This document shows, one piece after another, positions 33,838 through 43,574 of a DNA stretch of 64,000 nt. Origin of the DNA: an uncultured Oscillospiraceae bacterium (GTDB lineage: Bacteria; Bacillota; Clostridia; Oscillospirales; Oscillospiraceae); contig CAAFPE010000046.1 in NCBI GenBank assembly GCA_900764755.1, positions 62,001-126,000 of the forward strand, in the 5' to 3' direction. The notes under the pieces are model-generated. The model made no database searches. It worked only from the letters and a program-made list of their open reading frames with translations, and was not told the origin of the DNA. A program made the translations under genes and the position numbers. Position 1 is the first letter of the stretch. Each line of letters opens with the position of its first letter.

Positions 33838-33918
33838 TTAAAGAAAAGGCTTCCGAGGGCAAATTTGACGCTTATACCGAAGCGCTGTAATGCGTTCAGC
33901 AATATATCGCTCATTCAT
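33838..33918 (-). pseudogene. truncated XRE-type regulator fragment
   Basis: A 26-codon frame starts at an ATG preceded by AGAGGTG and reads MNERYIAERITALRYKRQ before losing similarity and stopping at TAA. That N-terminus is typical of a small helix-turn-helix family of Clostridia (MNERYIAERITELR-type). The rest of the gene is missing, so this is a remnant with an intact translation start. Confidence 0.55.
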
Positions 33919-34737
33919 TGGATCACCTCTGAAAATAGATGATGCCTGAATTTTGTTTTGTGAACTCCGATTTTGGAAGTGGTTCAGGATGAGGATAAAC
34001 TTCTAAAACTTGTCTTTTCATACTATAACTAGTATAATAGTTTAAAATAAAACATTCCACACCGGACAGTCATATCCAGAAACTCCCGCTCATTTGCGTG
34101 CGCCCATCTCTGGGCAGAGGCGGGAGGGTCGGAAAGAAACATGATCCTTCAAAAAAGAGTTGGGAATCCAGAAAAATTTCTTCCGATGTAAAACCGAAAG
34201 AACTGTTGGTGTGTCTGAAAGAATAGAACGGCTCAAATAAATAGAACATCTGATTTTACCAAAGGAGAGAGAAAAATTGAGAGAACAGGAAGAGAACCTG
34301 TGAATCGTGAACGACATGATCCCGACCTTGAAGCAAGAGCGACAGCCTGTACACAGAGGCGGCGTCCAGCCAAGAGCATTTGAGCCAAATGCAGGCGGAA
34401 CTGGATGCGAACAGGGCAAAAAAGGGTGGAGAAAGGGGGCGTTTGTAGGCGGCGGTGAATTCCGGTGTGGCGGCCACATTCTCCGTTTTGACCTTTGCCT
34501 CTTCCCGCCGATATTGGCCCCGCTGCTTCACCGGGAAAAATTATTGCTAAAAATTTTCACACATATAAAACCGGAACCCATCTCCCCGTGTCCATATCAG
34601 CAGAGAGGTAAATTTTCAGGATGGGAGTGGTTGGGTTGACATTTTACCAGTGGCTGCGCCAAATTTTACAAAAAGAGGCGAACCGCCTTGCCCCCTGCGG
34701 AACAATCACAAAAAAGTGTTGGAGTGTGTAGAAAAAC
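33919..34737. other. AT-rich intergenic region with a promoter
   Basis: About 800 bases lie between the XRE fragment and the sigma-factor gene. Apart from the promoter at 34010-34038 and a TTGACA at 34636-34641 without a good -10 partner, I see nothing. Short frames on both strands have no ribosome site or family resemblance. Confidence 0.5.
34010..34038 (+). promoter_or_regulatory. sigma-A promoter in the AT-rich gap
   Basis: TTGTCT (34010-34015) and TATAAT (34033-34038) are 17 bases apart on the plus strand. The nearest downstream gene begins 700 bases away, so the transcript would have a long leader or serve a lost gene. Confidence 0.5.
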
Positions 34738-36401
34738 ATGAAACAAGAGATCGACCATGAACTGATCCAGAGATGTATGGAGGGCGACTGGACTGAAGCT
34801 GACATTCTCCTTGGTGCGGTGGAGAAATGGAGCTACTATTTGTGCAGAAAGATGCTGCCCAATGAGGAGGACGCGCGGGACGCGACTCAGGAGATCCTGC
34901 TGACCATCTATCAGAAGCTGGGGACCCTGAAGGCTCCGGAGGCCTTCTGGGGGTGGGTTCGTCAGACACGGTCAACCGATGCCGGAACCAGCTGACCCGA
35001 GGCCCCAAGGAGCAACCGATTCCGGAGGACAAGGAAGGCAACAGCCTTCTGGATACTTATGAGGACCTGGATCAGCAGAAGGTGCCTGACCAGGCGCTAG
35101 ACAATGCGGAGACACAGCGCATGATCCAGGAACTGGTGGATGGCTTGTCCCCGGAGCAGCGGATGAGCGTGTTGCTCTATTACTACGACGAGCGCAGTGT
35201 AAAAGAGATCGCCGAACTGATGGAGACCAGCGAGGGTACTGTTAAAAGCCGCCTGAACTACGCCCGCAAGGCCATCAAAACCGGTGTCGAGGAGTATGAA
35301 AAGCAGGGTATCAAGCTCTATGGCCTGTCGCCGCTGCCTTTCCTGCTGTATTTCCTGCGCCGAGAGGCCGAGCGCACTGCGCTGGACAGCGGGGCAGTAC
35401 AGGCCATGGTGCAGAGTACGCTGGCGGCAGGAGGGACGGCAGCCGCTGCCGGTGGAGCCGGGGCGGCCGCAGGGGGCACCGCCGTATCTGCAGGCGGAGC
35501 CTCTGCAACGGCTGGCGGTGGAGCAGCAGCGGCTGCCACAATCAAAACGGCGGCGGCAGCCGCCGGCCACGGGCTGGCTGTGAAGGCTGCGGCTGTGGTG
35601 CTGGCCGGGACCGTGGCGGTGGGAGGCGGCTATACCGCCATGCACATGATCTCCTCCGCGCCCCAGGAGCCGGATGTGTCAGAGGCTTCCTCCCAGCAGG
35701 AGGAGATCCCAAATCCGGTCTCAGACCCGGAGGCGCCACGCAAGGCGGCGATGCTGGCCGCATTGGATGAGGCTGCTGACTGGGCGCTGTATGCGAAGCT
35801 CATCGACATGGACGGCGACGGCACAGAGGAACTGCTGATCGGCGGCGGACAACCCTCTGAATATGTGGGAGGAGATCGTGTTGGCTATGGCCTGATCGCC
35901 TACACCTGGGACGGCGAGACCCTGACGCCGGTCTCCCTGTGCAAAAAGACCATGCCCGACCTGGATGAGGAGGTTGCACTCTTCCGCCGCACGACCACAG
36001 GCGAGATCTATGTGGGCTATACAAGTCATACTAGTAATCAAGACCTTCGCCTGGAGGCCCTGTCCGGGTGTGTACGTTTGAGTGGGAATTTTGATCCGGA
36101 TTATACATTCTACGAATATGAGGAGCCCTTTAACCGTGTTTTTGCTGACCCTGCGCCCCCAACGGTGGCTCAGAGCGTCTATGAACAGCATCTGGACAAA
36201 TTTAAGGAGATCGAACGGATCATCGGCGTCGACTATGACGTTGATCCTGAGCAGGCCATGCTAGAAATTGATTGGCCACGTTATTGGAATCCTGATGAGT
36301 CCTACGGCGATGTGGTGGAGCAGCGTCCCCCGCTGCTGAAGATCTCGTCCACGCTGGAGACAGTGAGAGAACAACTGCAACCTGCTGAGACAGCAGCATA
36401 A
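34738..36401 (+). pseudogene. ECF-like sigma factor fused to a membrane sensor, frameshifted
   Basis: The first frame (from ATG 34738) gives sigma region 2 (DARDATQEILLTIYQKLG) and reaches FWGWVRQT near 34968, where it goes out of phase. The -1 frame continues as VNRCRNQL, then region 4 (LSPEQRMSVLLYYYDERSVKEIAELMETSEGTVKSRL divided over two helices), an Ala/Gly-rich linker, a membrane helix near 35580-35650 and an extracytoplasmic domain to 36401. Conserved sequence on both sides shows one original gene with a one-base loss. No slippery heptamer is visible. The intact protein would be a membrane-tethered sigma factor with an external sensor. Confidence 0.75.
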
Positions 36402-36426
36402 AATATTGTGAAGGGAGAAAAGAAAC

Positions 36427-37460
36427 ATGAAAAAGAAAACGATCAGAGGCTATGACACGCTGGGCAGTCCGGAGGTGACGGTGGACTGGGACGGTGTCTC
36501 TGATAAACTCTTCGGCAAGGGAGGGGCCACTGTTGACCCGGACCATATCATCGAACTCGACTATGAAAACGTCAATGACCTGTGTAACGGCGAAAATTTT
36601 ACGATCAATGTCATCATCGATGAATACGATGCAGAGCGCTATGAAGTTGCTGTAAAGGAAAGTCAGCTTACATATAAGGTCAAAGGCTTGACAGAAGCGA
36701 AAAAGGTGGATGTATTCCAGTCACTTGACGTTTCCTTCAGCGGATTTGAGCCGGAAGGTGAGGTGTCGCTGGAAAACACGGCAACTGATCCCTTCCTGCA
36801 GAATGTGGTATATACAGTGGAACGCCACGGCGGACTGAAAAACGGAGATGTCATCACCGTAAAAGCGAATTATAAACCCACAACGGTAGAGCAGTATGGC
36901 TGCATTGCCCAGGAGAGGACGCATCAGTATACTGTGGAAGGCTTAGGAGCATATCTTTTTGACCGCAGTCAGCTGGACCGTGCGTGGCTGGATACCATGG
37001 TGGAGGCCGGCGCACAGACGATTGAAATGTATTCAGACGATAGTAACAGTGCCCCTGAGATCTTTGTTCAGATGCTCTCCCCGAATATCAAGACCATTGG
37101 AGCCTCAGTGTTATCGAGGACTACGGTGAAGCGGTTCCCACAGGTGATGTATGCTTTTTTGACCCGAAAGACGGAAGCAGAGCATCCACGCCGGCAGTCA
37201 TCGTTGTTTTTGAGTGTCCCGTAAAGCTGACATCAGTAGGAACATATACAGAGGAGCCGGAGCAGCTGCTGTTTGATGGCACCTATTATTTTGGGGTTGG
37301 ATTTCATGAACTGCGTACCGGTCCGGATGGAACAAAATATGCAGACGAGAATCTGTTCCTGACGTATAGAAGCGCAAACAAAGATGAGTTGTATGAGATA
37401 TACCGCAAGAATCTTTCGAACTCGTATGTGTTCTATGAGCTGATCGAGATCAAAATGTGA
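36427..37460 (+). pseudogene. surface-type beta-domain protein, frameshifted
   Basis: From the ATG at 36427 (GGGAG upstream) the protein reads two beta-rich modules like those of YvbJ/TcaA-type surface proteins (for example VDVFQSLDVSFSGFEPEG and GGLKNGDVITVKANY). Near 37105 the frame slips: the original frame ends in nonsense at 37224, while the -1 frame continues coherently (VIEDYGEAVPTGDVCFF, then LLFDGTYYFGVGFHELRTG) to a stop at 37460. There is no signal peptide or membrane helix at the N-terminus, so the 5' part may also be lost. It lies 25 bases after the broken sigma gene. Confidence 0.6.
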
Positions 37461-37498
37461 CCTCATGGACTTGAACAGTGATCATGGAGGTAACTGAT

Positions 37499-38416
37499 AT
37501 GAAAAAACGGATCCTATCCTTTCTTCTGACTCTGACGCTTCTGTGCAGTCTGCTGGCCGTTCCGGTGTCGGCGGTCGGTACGACCCCGTTTTCCTGTCCG
37601 CGCTGCAGCAGCCGGACCTGCACTGAGCGCATTGAAGCACCTACCTGTACAGAATCCGGCGGTTTTTATTGCACCTGCACCGCCTGTGGTTTTGAGATCA
37701 TGATGGTCGGATCCGGCTATAATGAATACCATAAGCCCGCGTTGGGGCACGACTATCAAAATGGTGTCTGCTCGCGCTGCGGGGAAGAGGATCCGGATGC
37801 AGAGCCGGAGCAGCTGGAACCCCATGTTCACGATTGGGAAACGACCGTTCAAAAGCAGACCTGTGAGCAGGATGGTGTGACAACTCGTACCTGCCGGAGC
37901 TGTGGTCTGCAGGAGGAAATTGCACGCTCTACTGCCAAGGGGCACTATTATATCTTTAAGAAACGCAGCCAGGATGAACAGGGACCTTACAGACTCTATG
38001 CCTGCTCTATATGTCACCAGACCCGCAAAGAGTATTATGAAACCGAAGTCAAGCCCGATAGCGGTACTGGTACCACGCATATATGGGAAACCACTACCAT
38101 CCCATCCACCTGCACCCAACTGGGGAAAAAGATCAAGACCTGCACCCGCTGCGGCGCGGAGGAGACCGAGCCGCTGCGCACGCTGGCTGCGCACCGGTGG
38201 CACAGCGACTATACTCCGCTCACCTGTGAAAGGGACGGCGTTATGAGCCGGACCTGCACAGTCTGCGGAAAGGAAGAGATCACAAAGACCTATCCCACGA
38301 CTGGGCACCAGTATACTGAGCAGATCATCCGCCCCGCCACTGCGGAGCGGGAGGGCATGAAAAAGCTGACCTGTACCCGCTGCGGCGATGCCCACCAGTA
38401 TTCTGGCCAACAGTAA
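37499..38416 (+). CDS. secreted Cys-repeat protein, probably truncated at the C-terminus
   Basis: This 305-residue protein has a clear signal peptide (about 1-26, cleavage after VSA) and six or more short Cys repeats of the form CxxxG-x-TCxxCG (for example TCEQDGV, RTCRSCG, KTCTRCG, RTCTVCG). Such repeats are common in large extracellular proteins of gut Clostridia. GGAGG precedes the ATG. The last complete repeat runs directly into out-of-frame CHAP-domain coding sequence, so its C-terminus is a deletion junction rather than a natural end. Confidence 0.7.
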   Translation: MKKRILSFLLTLTLLCSLLAVPVSAVGTTPFSCPRCSSRTCTERIEAPTCTESGGFYCTCTACGFEIMMVGSGYNEYHKPALGHDYQNGVCSRCGEEDPDAEPEQLEPHVHDWETTVQKQTCEQDGVTTRTCRSCGLQEEIARSTAKGHYYIFKKRSQDEQGPYRLYACSICHQTRKEYYETEVKPDSGTGTTHIWETTTIPSTCTQLGKKIKTCTRCGAEETEPLRTLAAHRWHSDYTPLTCERDGVMSRTCTVCGKEEITKTYPTTGHQYTEQIIRPATAEREGMKKLTCTRCGDAHQYSGQQ

Positions 38417-40292
38417 GGGCGCAAATGTCAAGACCTTTGCAGCGCCCTATCACCACTGGGATGAGACGGTATATGCCGGGGGCAGCTATACGCCACAGGC
38501 AGGCGATCTGGCGCTGTTTGCCTGGTCGGGAACCTCGGAGACCGCCGCTTCCCTGAGCCATACTGCGATCGTTCACAGTGTCAAACAGTCCGGCAGCAGG
38601 ATCCTGCTCACCGTCGTACATGGAAATTCCGGCAACGAGGTATGCAAGAAAACCTTTACCGTGGACGCCGCAGATGGAGCGGTGAGCGGCGGAAAGATCG
38701 TATACTTTGTGGCTCCGAACTATTCCGAAGGCGAAGCCGGTGACGCGGGTGTGAATGCCGGAAAAGACCGAAAGAGCGGCAGCACCGGCATGAAGAAACT
38801 CTCTCAGTCGGAGATCACCCAGCTGCTGGCGGACAACCCTCTGGATCTGTCGGACAATGTATTTGAGTCCACACCCTCCTGTACAGCGCCCTTTGCCGCC
38901 GGAGCCGTCAAGACCGAAGCCCTGCAGGCCGCCGCGGACCGCTTGAACGCCCTGCGCCGGATCGCCGGACTGCCTGCTGTGAAGCTGGATCAGTCCCTGT
39001 GTGAAAATGCCCAGTACGGCGCGGTCATTCAGGGCTATTACGGGGCGCTGAACCACCATCCCTCCAAGCCTTCCGGCATGAGCGACACATTCTATCAGCG
39101 CGCGTATGAAGCTTCCTCCAGCAGCAACCTCTCCGCCGGGCGGACACTGACCACCGCGGTGGACAACTGGATGGATGACAGCGACCACACCAATATAGAC
39201 CGCCTGGACCATCGCCGCTGGCAGCTGAATCCGGCCATGGGAAAGGTAGGGTTTGGATATGCGGAGGCCAGTACCCGGTACCACACTTATCTGGCTGAAA
39301 AGGTATTTGATAAGAGCGGCAGCGGCTGTGACTACGACTTTATCTCCTGGCCTGCCTCCGGAAATTTCCCTGTGAAGCTATTCAACAAAGACGCCGCATG
39401 GAGTGTCTCCCTGAACCCGATGGAGTATCAGACGCCCCGCCAGTCTGATCTGACGGTGACGCTGACGCGGGAAGCCGACGGAAAGGTCTGGACCTTCCGC
39501 GGCAGCAGCTATGCTCCGGCGGACTCCGGAAACTATTTCCGAGTGGATACCGTCGGCTACGGCATCCCCAACTGCATCATCTTCCGGCCGGATGGGATCC
39601 GAAATTATGACGGGATCTATACGGTGGAGATCCAGGGCCTGAAATCCAGAAATGGACAGAGCGTCAAGGATTTTGTGTATCAGGTGGAGTTCTTTGGTTC
39701 CGATTCCCAGGACCGTCCTTCTGTACCAGGACAGCCCGAAAAGCCTGCACAGCCGGAACAGCCGGGGCAGGGGACGGGCTTCCGGGATGTGCTGGCCAAC
39801 GCCTACTATGCAGATGTGGTGACCTGGGCAGTCAAGGAGGGGATCACCTCCGGCACCTCCGCCACCACCTTCAGCCCCAACGCATCCTGCACCCGCGCCC
39901 AGATGGTGACCTTCCTGTGGCGGGCTAACGGCTCCCCCAGGGCCGCCAAGGCCAATCCCTTTACCGATGTGAGCAAGAACGCCTATTACTACGACGCGGT
40001 GCTGTGGGCCGCTGAGAAGGGGATCACCAGCGGTACGACGGCCACCACCTTCAGCCCGGACGCAACGCTGACCCGCGGCCAGACTGTGACCTTCCTGTGG
40101 CAGGCCAATGGTTCTCCGGCCGCCTCCGGCAGCAGCTTCGGTGATGTGGCCTCGAATGCCTACTACGCCAAGCCTGTGTCCTGGGCCGTGTCTCATGGCA
40201 TCACCGCCGGTACCGGCGGCAACAGCTTCAGCCCGAACGCGAACTGCACCCGTGCCCAGATCGTGACCTTTATGTATCGGGACGCGCAGTAG
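38388..40292 (+). pseudogene. CHAP-fragment / CAP / three SLH domain surface protein lacking its 5' end
   Basis: The 634-codon frame opens inside a CHAP amidase domain (PTSILANSKGANVKTF to GGKIVYFVAPNY): the catalytic Cys half and any signal peptide are missing. A CAP/SCP domain follows (about residues 175-315, LNALRRIAGLPAVKLDQSL to RRWQLNPAMGKVGFGYAE), then a beta region, a Pro-rich linker and three SLH repeats (each with NAYY and TFSP motifs) to the C-terminus. SLH repeats bind secondary cell-wall polymer. No ribosome site precedes the ATG. The 29-base out-of-phase overlap with the Cys-repeat gene marks the junction. Confidence 0.75.
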
Positions 40293-40313
40293 AATCCAAC
40301 CAAATAACGACCC

Positions 40314-40364
40314 AAAACAGAAGGAGGAGGGAACGGCACAGCCGTTCCCTCCTCCTTCTGTTTT
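40314..40364. terminator. 24-bp perfect bidirectional terminator
   Basis: Arms 40314-40337 and 40341-40364 pair perfectly around a 3-base loop, with AAAA and TTTT at the outer ends. It separates the SLH gene from the convergent lipoprotein gene. Confidence 0.92.
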
Positions 40365-40489
40365 GCAGAGCTGGTCAAACGTGGTTTCTCTCGGTAAACC
40401 GTTGACGGGTTTTCCGCAGAAATCGGGAATTGACTCTGCACTTTGTTTCGGGGCGGCGGGGAAGGGGCAGAATGGAAAATGAACTGTCG

Positions 40490-41197
40490 TCAGACGAGAA
40501 AATCGTCCCAGAATAGCTCATAGTATCGATATTCCGGGTCATTTTCCGTGCGGGCCAGGAGAAAATACCGGAGATACCGTCCCTCGTCCAGCTGGGGGCC
40601 CGACTCCAGGGCGGCTTCGGAGTATTTCCAGTCCAGATCGGCCTCTACAACAGCGTATTCTGTCAGGTCATAGGTGTCCAGCAGTTCCAGGATGTTCTCC
40701 TTGCAATGCTCCTGGACCCGGTTTAGATCCTCACGGGTCAGGGTGGTCAGTCGGTGGAGGACGACCTCGGTCATATAGCACCCGTCCCGGAACTGGGACG
40801 CTTCATTCCGGAGCACGCCGTTCAGAGTCTCGTTGGTTCCGGCCAGTTCCAGACGTCCGTCGAAATCGGCGGCCGCCTCCAGGTGATGCAGCTGATAGAC
40901 CAGATATTCCAGCTCATTGTCTATACTGTCCTCCAGGATCAGGGTCCGGTCATCATACCGGACCCGGGGCTCCAGATCCAGGTCCAGCATGGGCAGGGCC
41001 TCCACATCTGCGTAGCGCTCTGTGAGCAGCCCGGGATCCGCTGTGACGGAGGGGGCTGGATCGGAGAAAGAGACGGCAGGCGGCTCCGGCAGGGGGGAGG
41101 ACTGGGAAGAAAAGGAACTGGAAGGGGGGATCTGGGCACAGCCTGCAAGGAGTGTGGCGGACAGGGTGAGAAGGGCCGGGGATTTTAGGCGCTTCAT
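40490..41197 (-). CDS. lipoprotein of unknown function
   Basis: This 235-residue protein has a lipoprotein signal (LSATLLAGC, Cys20) followed by a Ser/Pro-rich tether (about 24-55) and an acidic, mostly helical domain. No family is recognised. AAAGGAGG precedes the ATG at 41197. It has its own transcription unit, convergent with the SLH gene and divergent from the M50 protease. Confidence 0.8.
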   Translation of the reverse strand: MKRLKSPALLTLSATLLAGCAQIPPSSSFSSQSSPLPEPPAVSFSDPAPSVTADPGLLTERYADVEALPMLDLDLEPRVRYDDRTLILEDSIDNELEYLVYQLHHLEAAADFDGRLELAGTNETLNGVLRNEASQFRDGCYMTEVVLHRLTTLTREDLNRVQEHCKENILELLDTYDLTEYAVVEADLDWKYSEAALESGPQLDEGRYLRYFLLARTENDPEYRYYELFWDDFLV

Positions 41198-41342
41198 GGG
41201 ATGACCTCCTTTTTGGCGTTGAGGGGGGAAAGTGAATACTAGCTTCTGAACCAAGTGTAACATCAGGGGGGCGGCAGTGCAAGACAGATCTGGTTACAGA
41301 TGTGGGGGGACGAACCATTTGAGCTCCATTTGCAACTCCACC

Positions 41343-41371
41343 TTGTCAATCACGCTCGAAATTGTTATAAT
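41343..41371 (+). promoter_or_regulatory. sigma-A promoter of the M50-scpAB operon
   Basis: TTGTCA (41343-41348) and TATAAT (41366-41371) are 17 bases apart, 36 bases before the first ATG. Confidence 0.85.
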
Positions 41372-41406
41372 AAAGTGATTTTGGTTCCAAAGGAGTGGGA
41401 GCGGCT

Positions 41407-42093
41407 ATGGGCGCGCTGACCGGATTGATCGAACACATGGACTGGATGAGTATGCTGCTCTTCCTGATGAGCGGCGCGGCCTGCCTGATCTGCCTGACGG
41501 TCCACGAACTGGCCCACGGCCTGGCCGCCTACCGGCTGGGGGATCCGACGGCCAAGATCAATGGGCGGCTGACTCTGAACCCCCTGTCCCACATCGACTG
41601 GATCGGACTGTTCCTGCTGCTGGCGGCGGGGGTGGGCTGGGCGAAGCCTGTGCCGGTGGATCTGCGGAATTTCCGCCGTCCCCGGCGGGACATGGCGCTC
41701 ACTGCACTGGCTGGGCCGGGCTCCAATTTCCTGCTGGCGCTGGCGGCTCTGGGGGCGGGCTCTCTGGTGCTGCGCTTCTGGGGTGGGAGCCGGGCGGGGG
41801 CCTGCCTGCTGCTGTTCCTGTGCCAGATGGCGGTGCTGAGTGTGGGCCTGGGGCTGTTCAACCTGATCCCCCTGCCGCCGCTGGATGGCTCCAAGGTGCT
41901 GGACGTCCTGCTGCCGGAGCGGTGGTATCACCTAGTTCTCCGGTATGAGCGGTATCTGATGCTGGCGGTGGTGCTGCTGGCCTGGTCCGGCGCCTTCGGA
42001 GGCCCGCTGACAGTGGCTATGGAGCTGGTGCTGCGGGTGCTGTGCCGCGTGGCTCAGTTCCCCTTTGCCCTGGTGGAGTACTACTTTTTCTGA
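41407..42093 (+). CDS. site-2-protease-type M50 membrane protein
   Basis: This 228-residue polytopic protein has HELAH (His33, Glu34, His37) and the third ligand in NLIPLPPLDGSK. It belongs to the small S2P subfamily typically found upstream of scpA in Firmicutes; its substrate is not known. The ATG at 41407 is taken because GGGAG lies five bases before it. It leads the operon. Confidence 0.88.
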   Translation: MGALTGLIEHMDWMSMLLFLMSGAACLICLTVHELAHGLAAYRLGDPTAKINGRLTLNPLSHIDWIGLFLLLAAGVGWAKPVPVDLRNFRRPRRDMALTALAGPGSNFLLALAALGAGSLVLRFWGGSRAGACLLLFLCQMAVLSVGLGLFNLIPLPPLDGSKVLDVLLPERWYHLVLRYERYLMLAVVLLAWSGAFGGPLTVAMELVLRVLCRVAQFPFALVEYYFF

Positions 42094-42127
42094 TAATTTT
42101 ACGGTGGTGCGGGAGGGAGGTGCGCCC

Positions 42128-42931
42128 ATGGACGGCCCCATCTATCACCTGGAGCGGGTGGTCAAGGTGAAAGCCGAGGATCTGGAGGATTTTGTGGGTC
42201 CTCTGGATCTGATCCTCCATCTGCTGAATAAAAACAAAATGGAGATCAAGGATATCCAGATCGCTCTGATCCTGGACCAGTACCTCCAGTGGATGTCCCA
42301 GCGGAAGGAACTGGATCTGGAGGTGGCCAGCGAGTTTGTCACCATGGCCTCCCACCTGGTCTATATCAAGACCAGGATGCTGCTGTCCATTCATGATGAG
42401 GAAGCTCTGAGCGAGATGGAGCAGCTCATTGCCACCCTGGAGGCCCACCAGAGGAATGAGAGCTATCTGAAGATTCGGGAGGTGATCCCTCAGCTGGACC
42501 AGCAGTACAGCGTGGGCCGGGACTGCCTTACCAAGGCGCCGGAGGCGATTCGTCCAGACCGAAGCTACCGCTATGTCCACCCCAAGGAGGACCTGCTCCG
42601 GGCCATGCAGGCGGTGCTGAGCCGCACAGGCCACAAGCTGCCCCCGCCGGTATCCGCCTTCCAGGGCATCGTGGGGCGGGAGCCCTATCCCGTGGTGGAA
42701 AAGGCTTCGGAGCTGCTCCAGCGGCTGCTCCATCTGGGGGTGGCCCGGTTTCGGGCCCTGTTCCGGGGCAGTCGGAGCCGCTCGGAGGTGGTGGCCACAT
42801 TTTTGGCGGTGCTGGAGCTGTGCAAGGACCGGCGGCTGCGCCTAGCGGGGACGGCGGAGGACTGCACCGTGACCTGTACCGGGCCGGGGGAGGAAACAGA
42901 GTCCGGAACAACAGAACGGATAGAGGACTGA
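42128..42931 (+). CDS. scpA: segregation and condensation protein A
   Basis: This 267-residue kleisin contains FVGPLDLILHLLNKNKMEIKDI divided over the N-terminal SMC-binding helix, and a C-terminal winged-helix region. With ScpB and SMC it forms the bacterial condensin. GGGAGG precedes the ATG at 42128; open sequence further upstream overlaps the protease gene. Confidence 0.93.
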   Translation: MDGPIYHLERVVKVKAEDLEDFVGPLDLILHLLNKNKMEIKDIQIALILDQYLQWMSQRKELDLEVASEFVTMASHLVYIKTRMLLSIHDEEALSEMEQLIATLEAHQRNESYLKIREVIPQLDQQYSVGRDCLTKAPEAIRPDRSYRYVHPKEDLLRAMQAVLSRTGHKLPPPVSAFQGIVGREPYPVVEKASELLQRLLHLGVARFRALFRGSRSRSEVVATFLAVLELCKDRRLRLAGTAEDCTVTCTGPGEETESGTTERIED

Positions 42932-42953
42932 AGCAGAGAGAGGGGGGAGCGTT

Positions 42954-43574
42954 TTGGATCTGAAGGAACTGGAGGCAGCGCTGGAGGGCGTTCTGTTTGC
43001 CGCTGGGGAGCCGGTGGGAGTGGAGCGGCTGTGCCTGGGGCTGGAGACCGACCGGCCCACCCTGGACGCCGCAGCCCAGCGGCTGATGGACCGGTACCGC
43101 TATGAGAGGCGGGGCATCCGGCTGCTGCGGCTGGATGCCAGCTATCAGCTTTGCTCCGCGCCGGAGCAGGCGGACTGCATCCGCAGGACACTGGAGGGCC
43201 GCAAGCCCGCCCGGCTGTCCCAGCCCGCCCTGGAGGTGCTGGCCATCATTGCCTATTACCAGCCGGTGACCCGTGCCTATGTGGACCAGGTCCGGGGGGT
43301 GGACAGCGCCTATACTGTGGGGCTGCTACTGGAGCGGGAGTTGATTGAGGAGAGCGGCCGACTGGCGGTGCCCGGCCGGCCCATCCTCTACCGCACCACC
43401 CGGAATTTCCTGCGCTCCTTCGGGCTGAGCAGCCTGGAGGATCTGCCGGAGCTGCCTGCCGCCAGCCGGGAGGGGGAGCAGATGGCTCTGGAGCTGGAGG
43501 CCCGGGTGGCCCAGCTGAAGGCGGAGGAGAACAGATCGGAGGGGCTGGAGCTTTCCGGGGAGCGTGAACCATGA
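42954..43574 (+). CDS. scpB: segregation and condensation protein B
   Basis: This 206-residue protein has two winged-helix domains and the ScpB signature QPALEVLAIIAYYQPVTRAYVDQ (given here in part). It dimerises and binds the ScpA linker. The start is a TTG 22 bases past scpA, after GGGGGAG. The end overlaps the next gene by four bases. Confidence 0.93.
   Translation: MDLKELEAALEGVLFAAGEPVGVERLCLGLETDRPTLDAAAQRLMDRYRYERRGIRLLRLDASYQLCSAPEQADCIRRTLEGRKPARLSQPALEVLAIIAYYQPVTRAYVDQVRGVDSAYTVGLLLERELIEESGRLAVPGRPILYRTTRNFLRSFGLSSLEDLPELPAASREGEQMALELEARVAQLKAEENRSEGLELSGEREP

Noticed and set aside
34090..34639. Several 90-130 codon frames on both strands in the gap before the sigma gene
   Set aside because: They overlap one another in antisense, lack ribosome sites, and have biased composition without family resemblance.
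34950..34985. Programmed -1 frameshift in the sigma gene
   Set aside because: No X-XXY-YYZ slippery heptamer with a downstream stem is visible at the join; mutation or read error is simpler.
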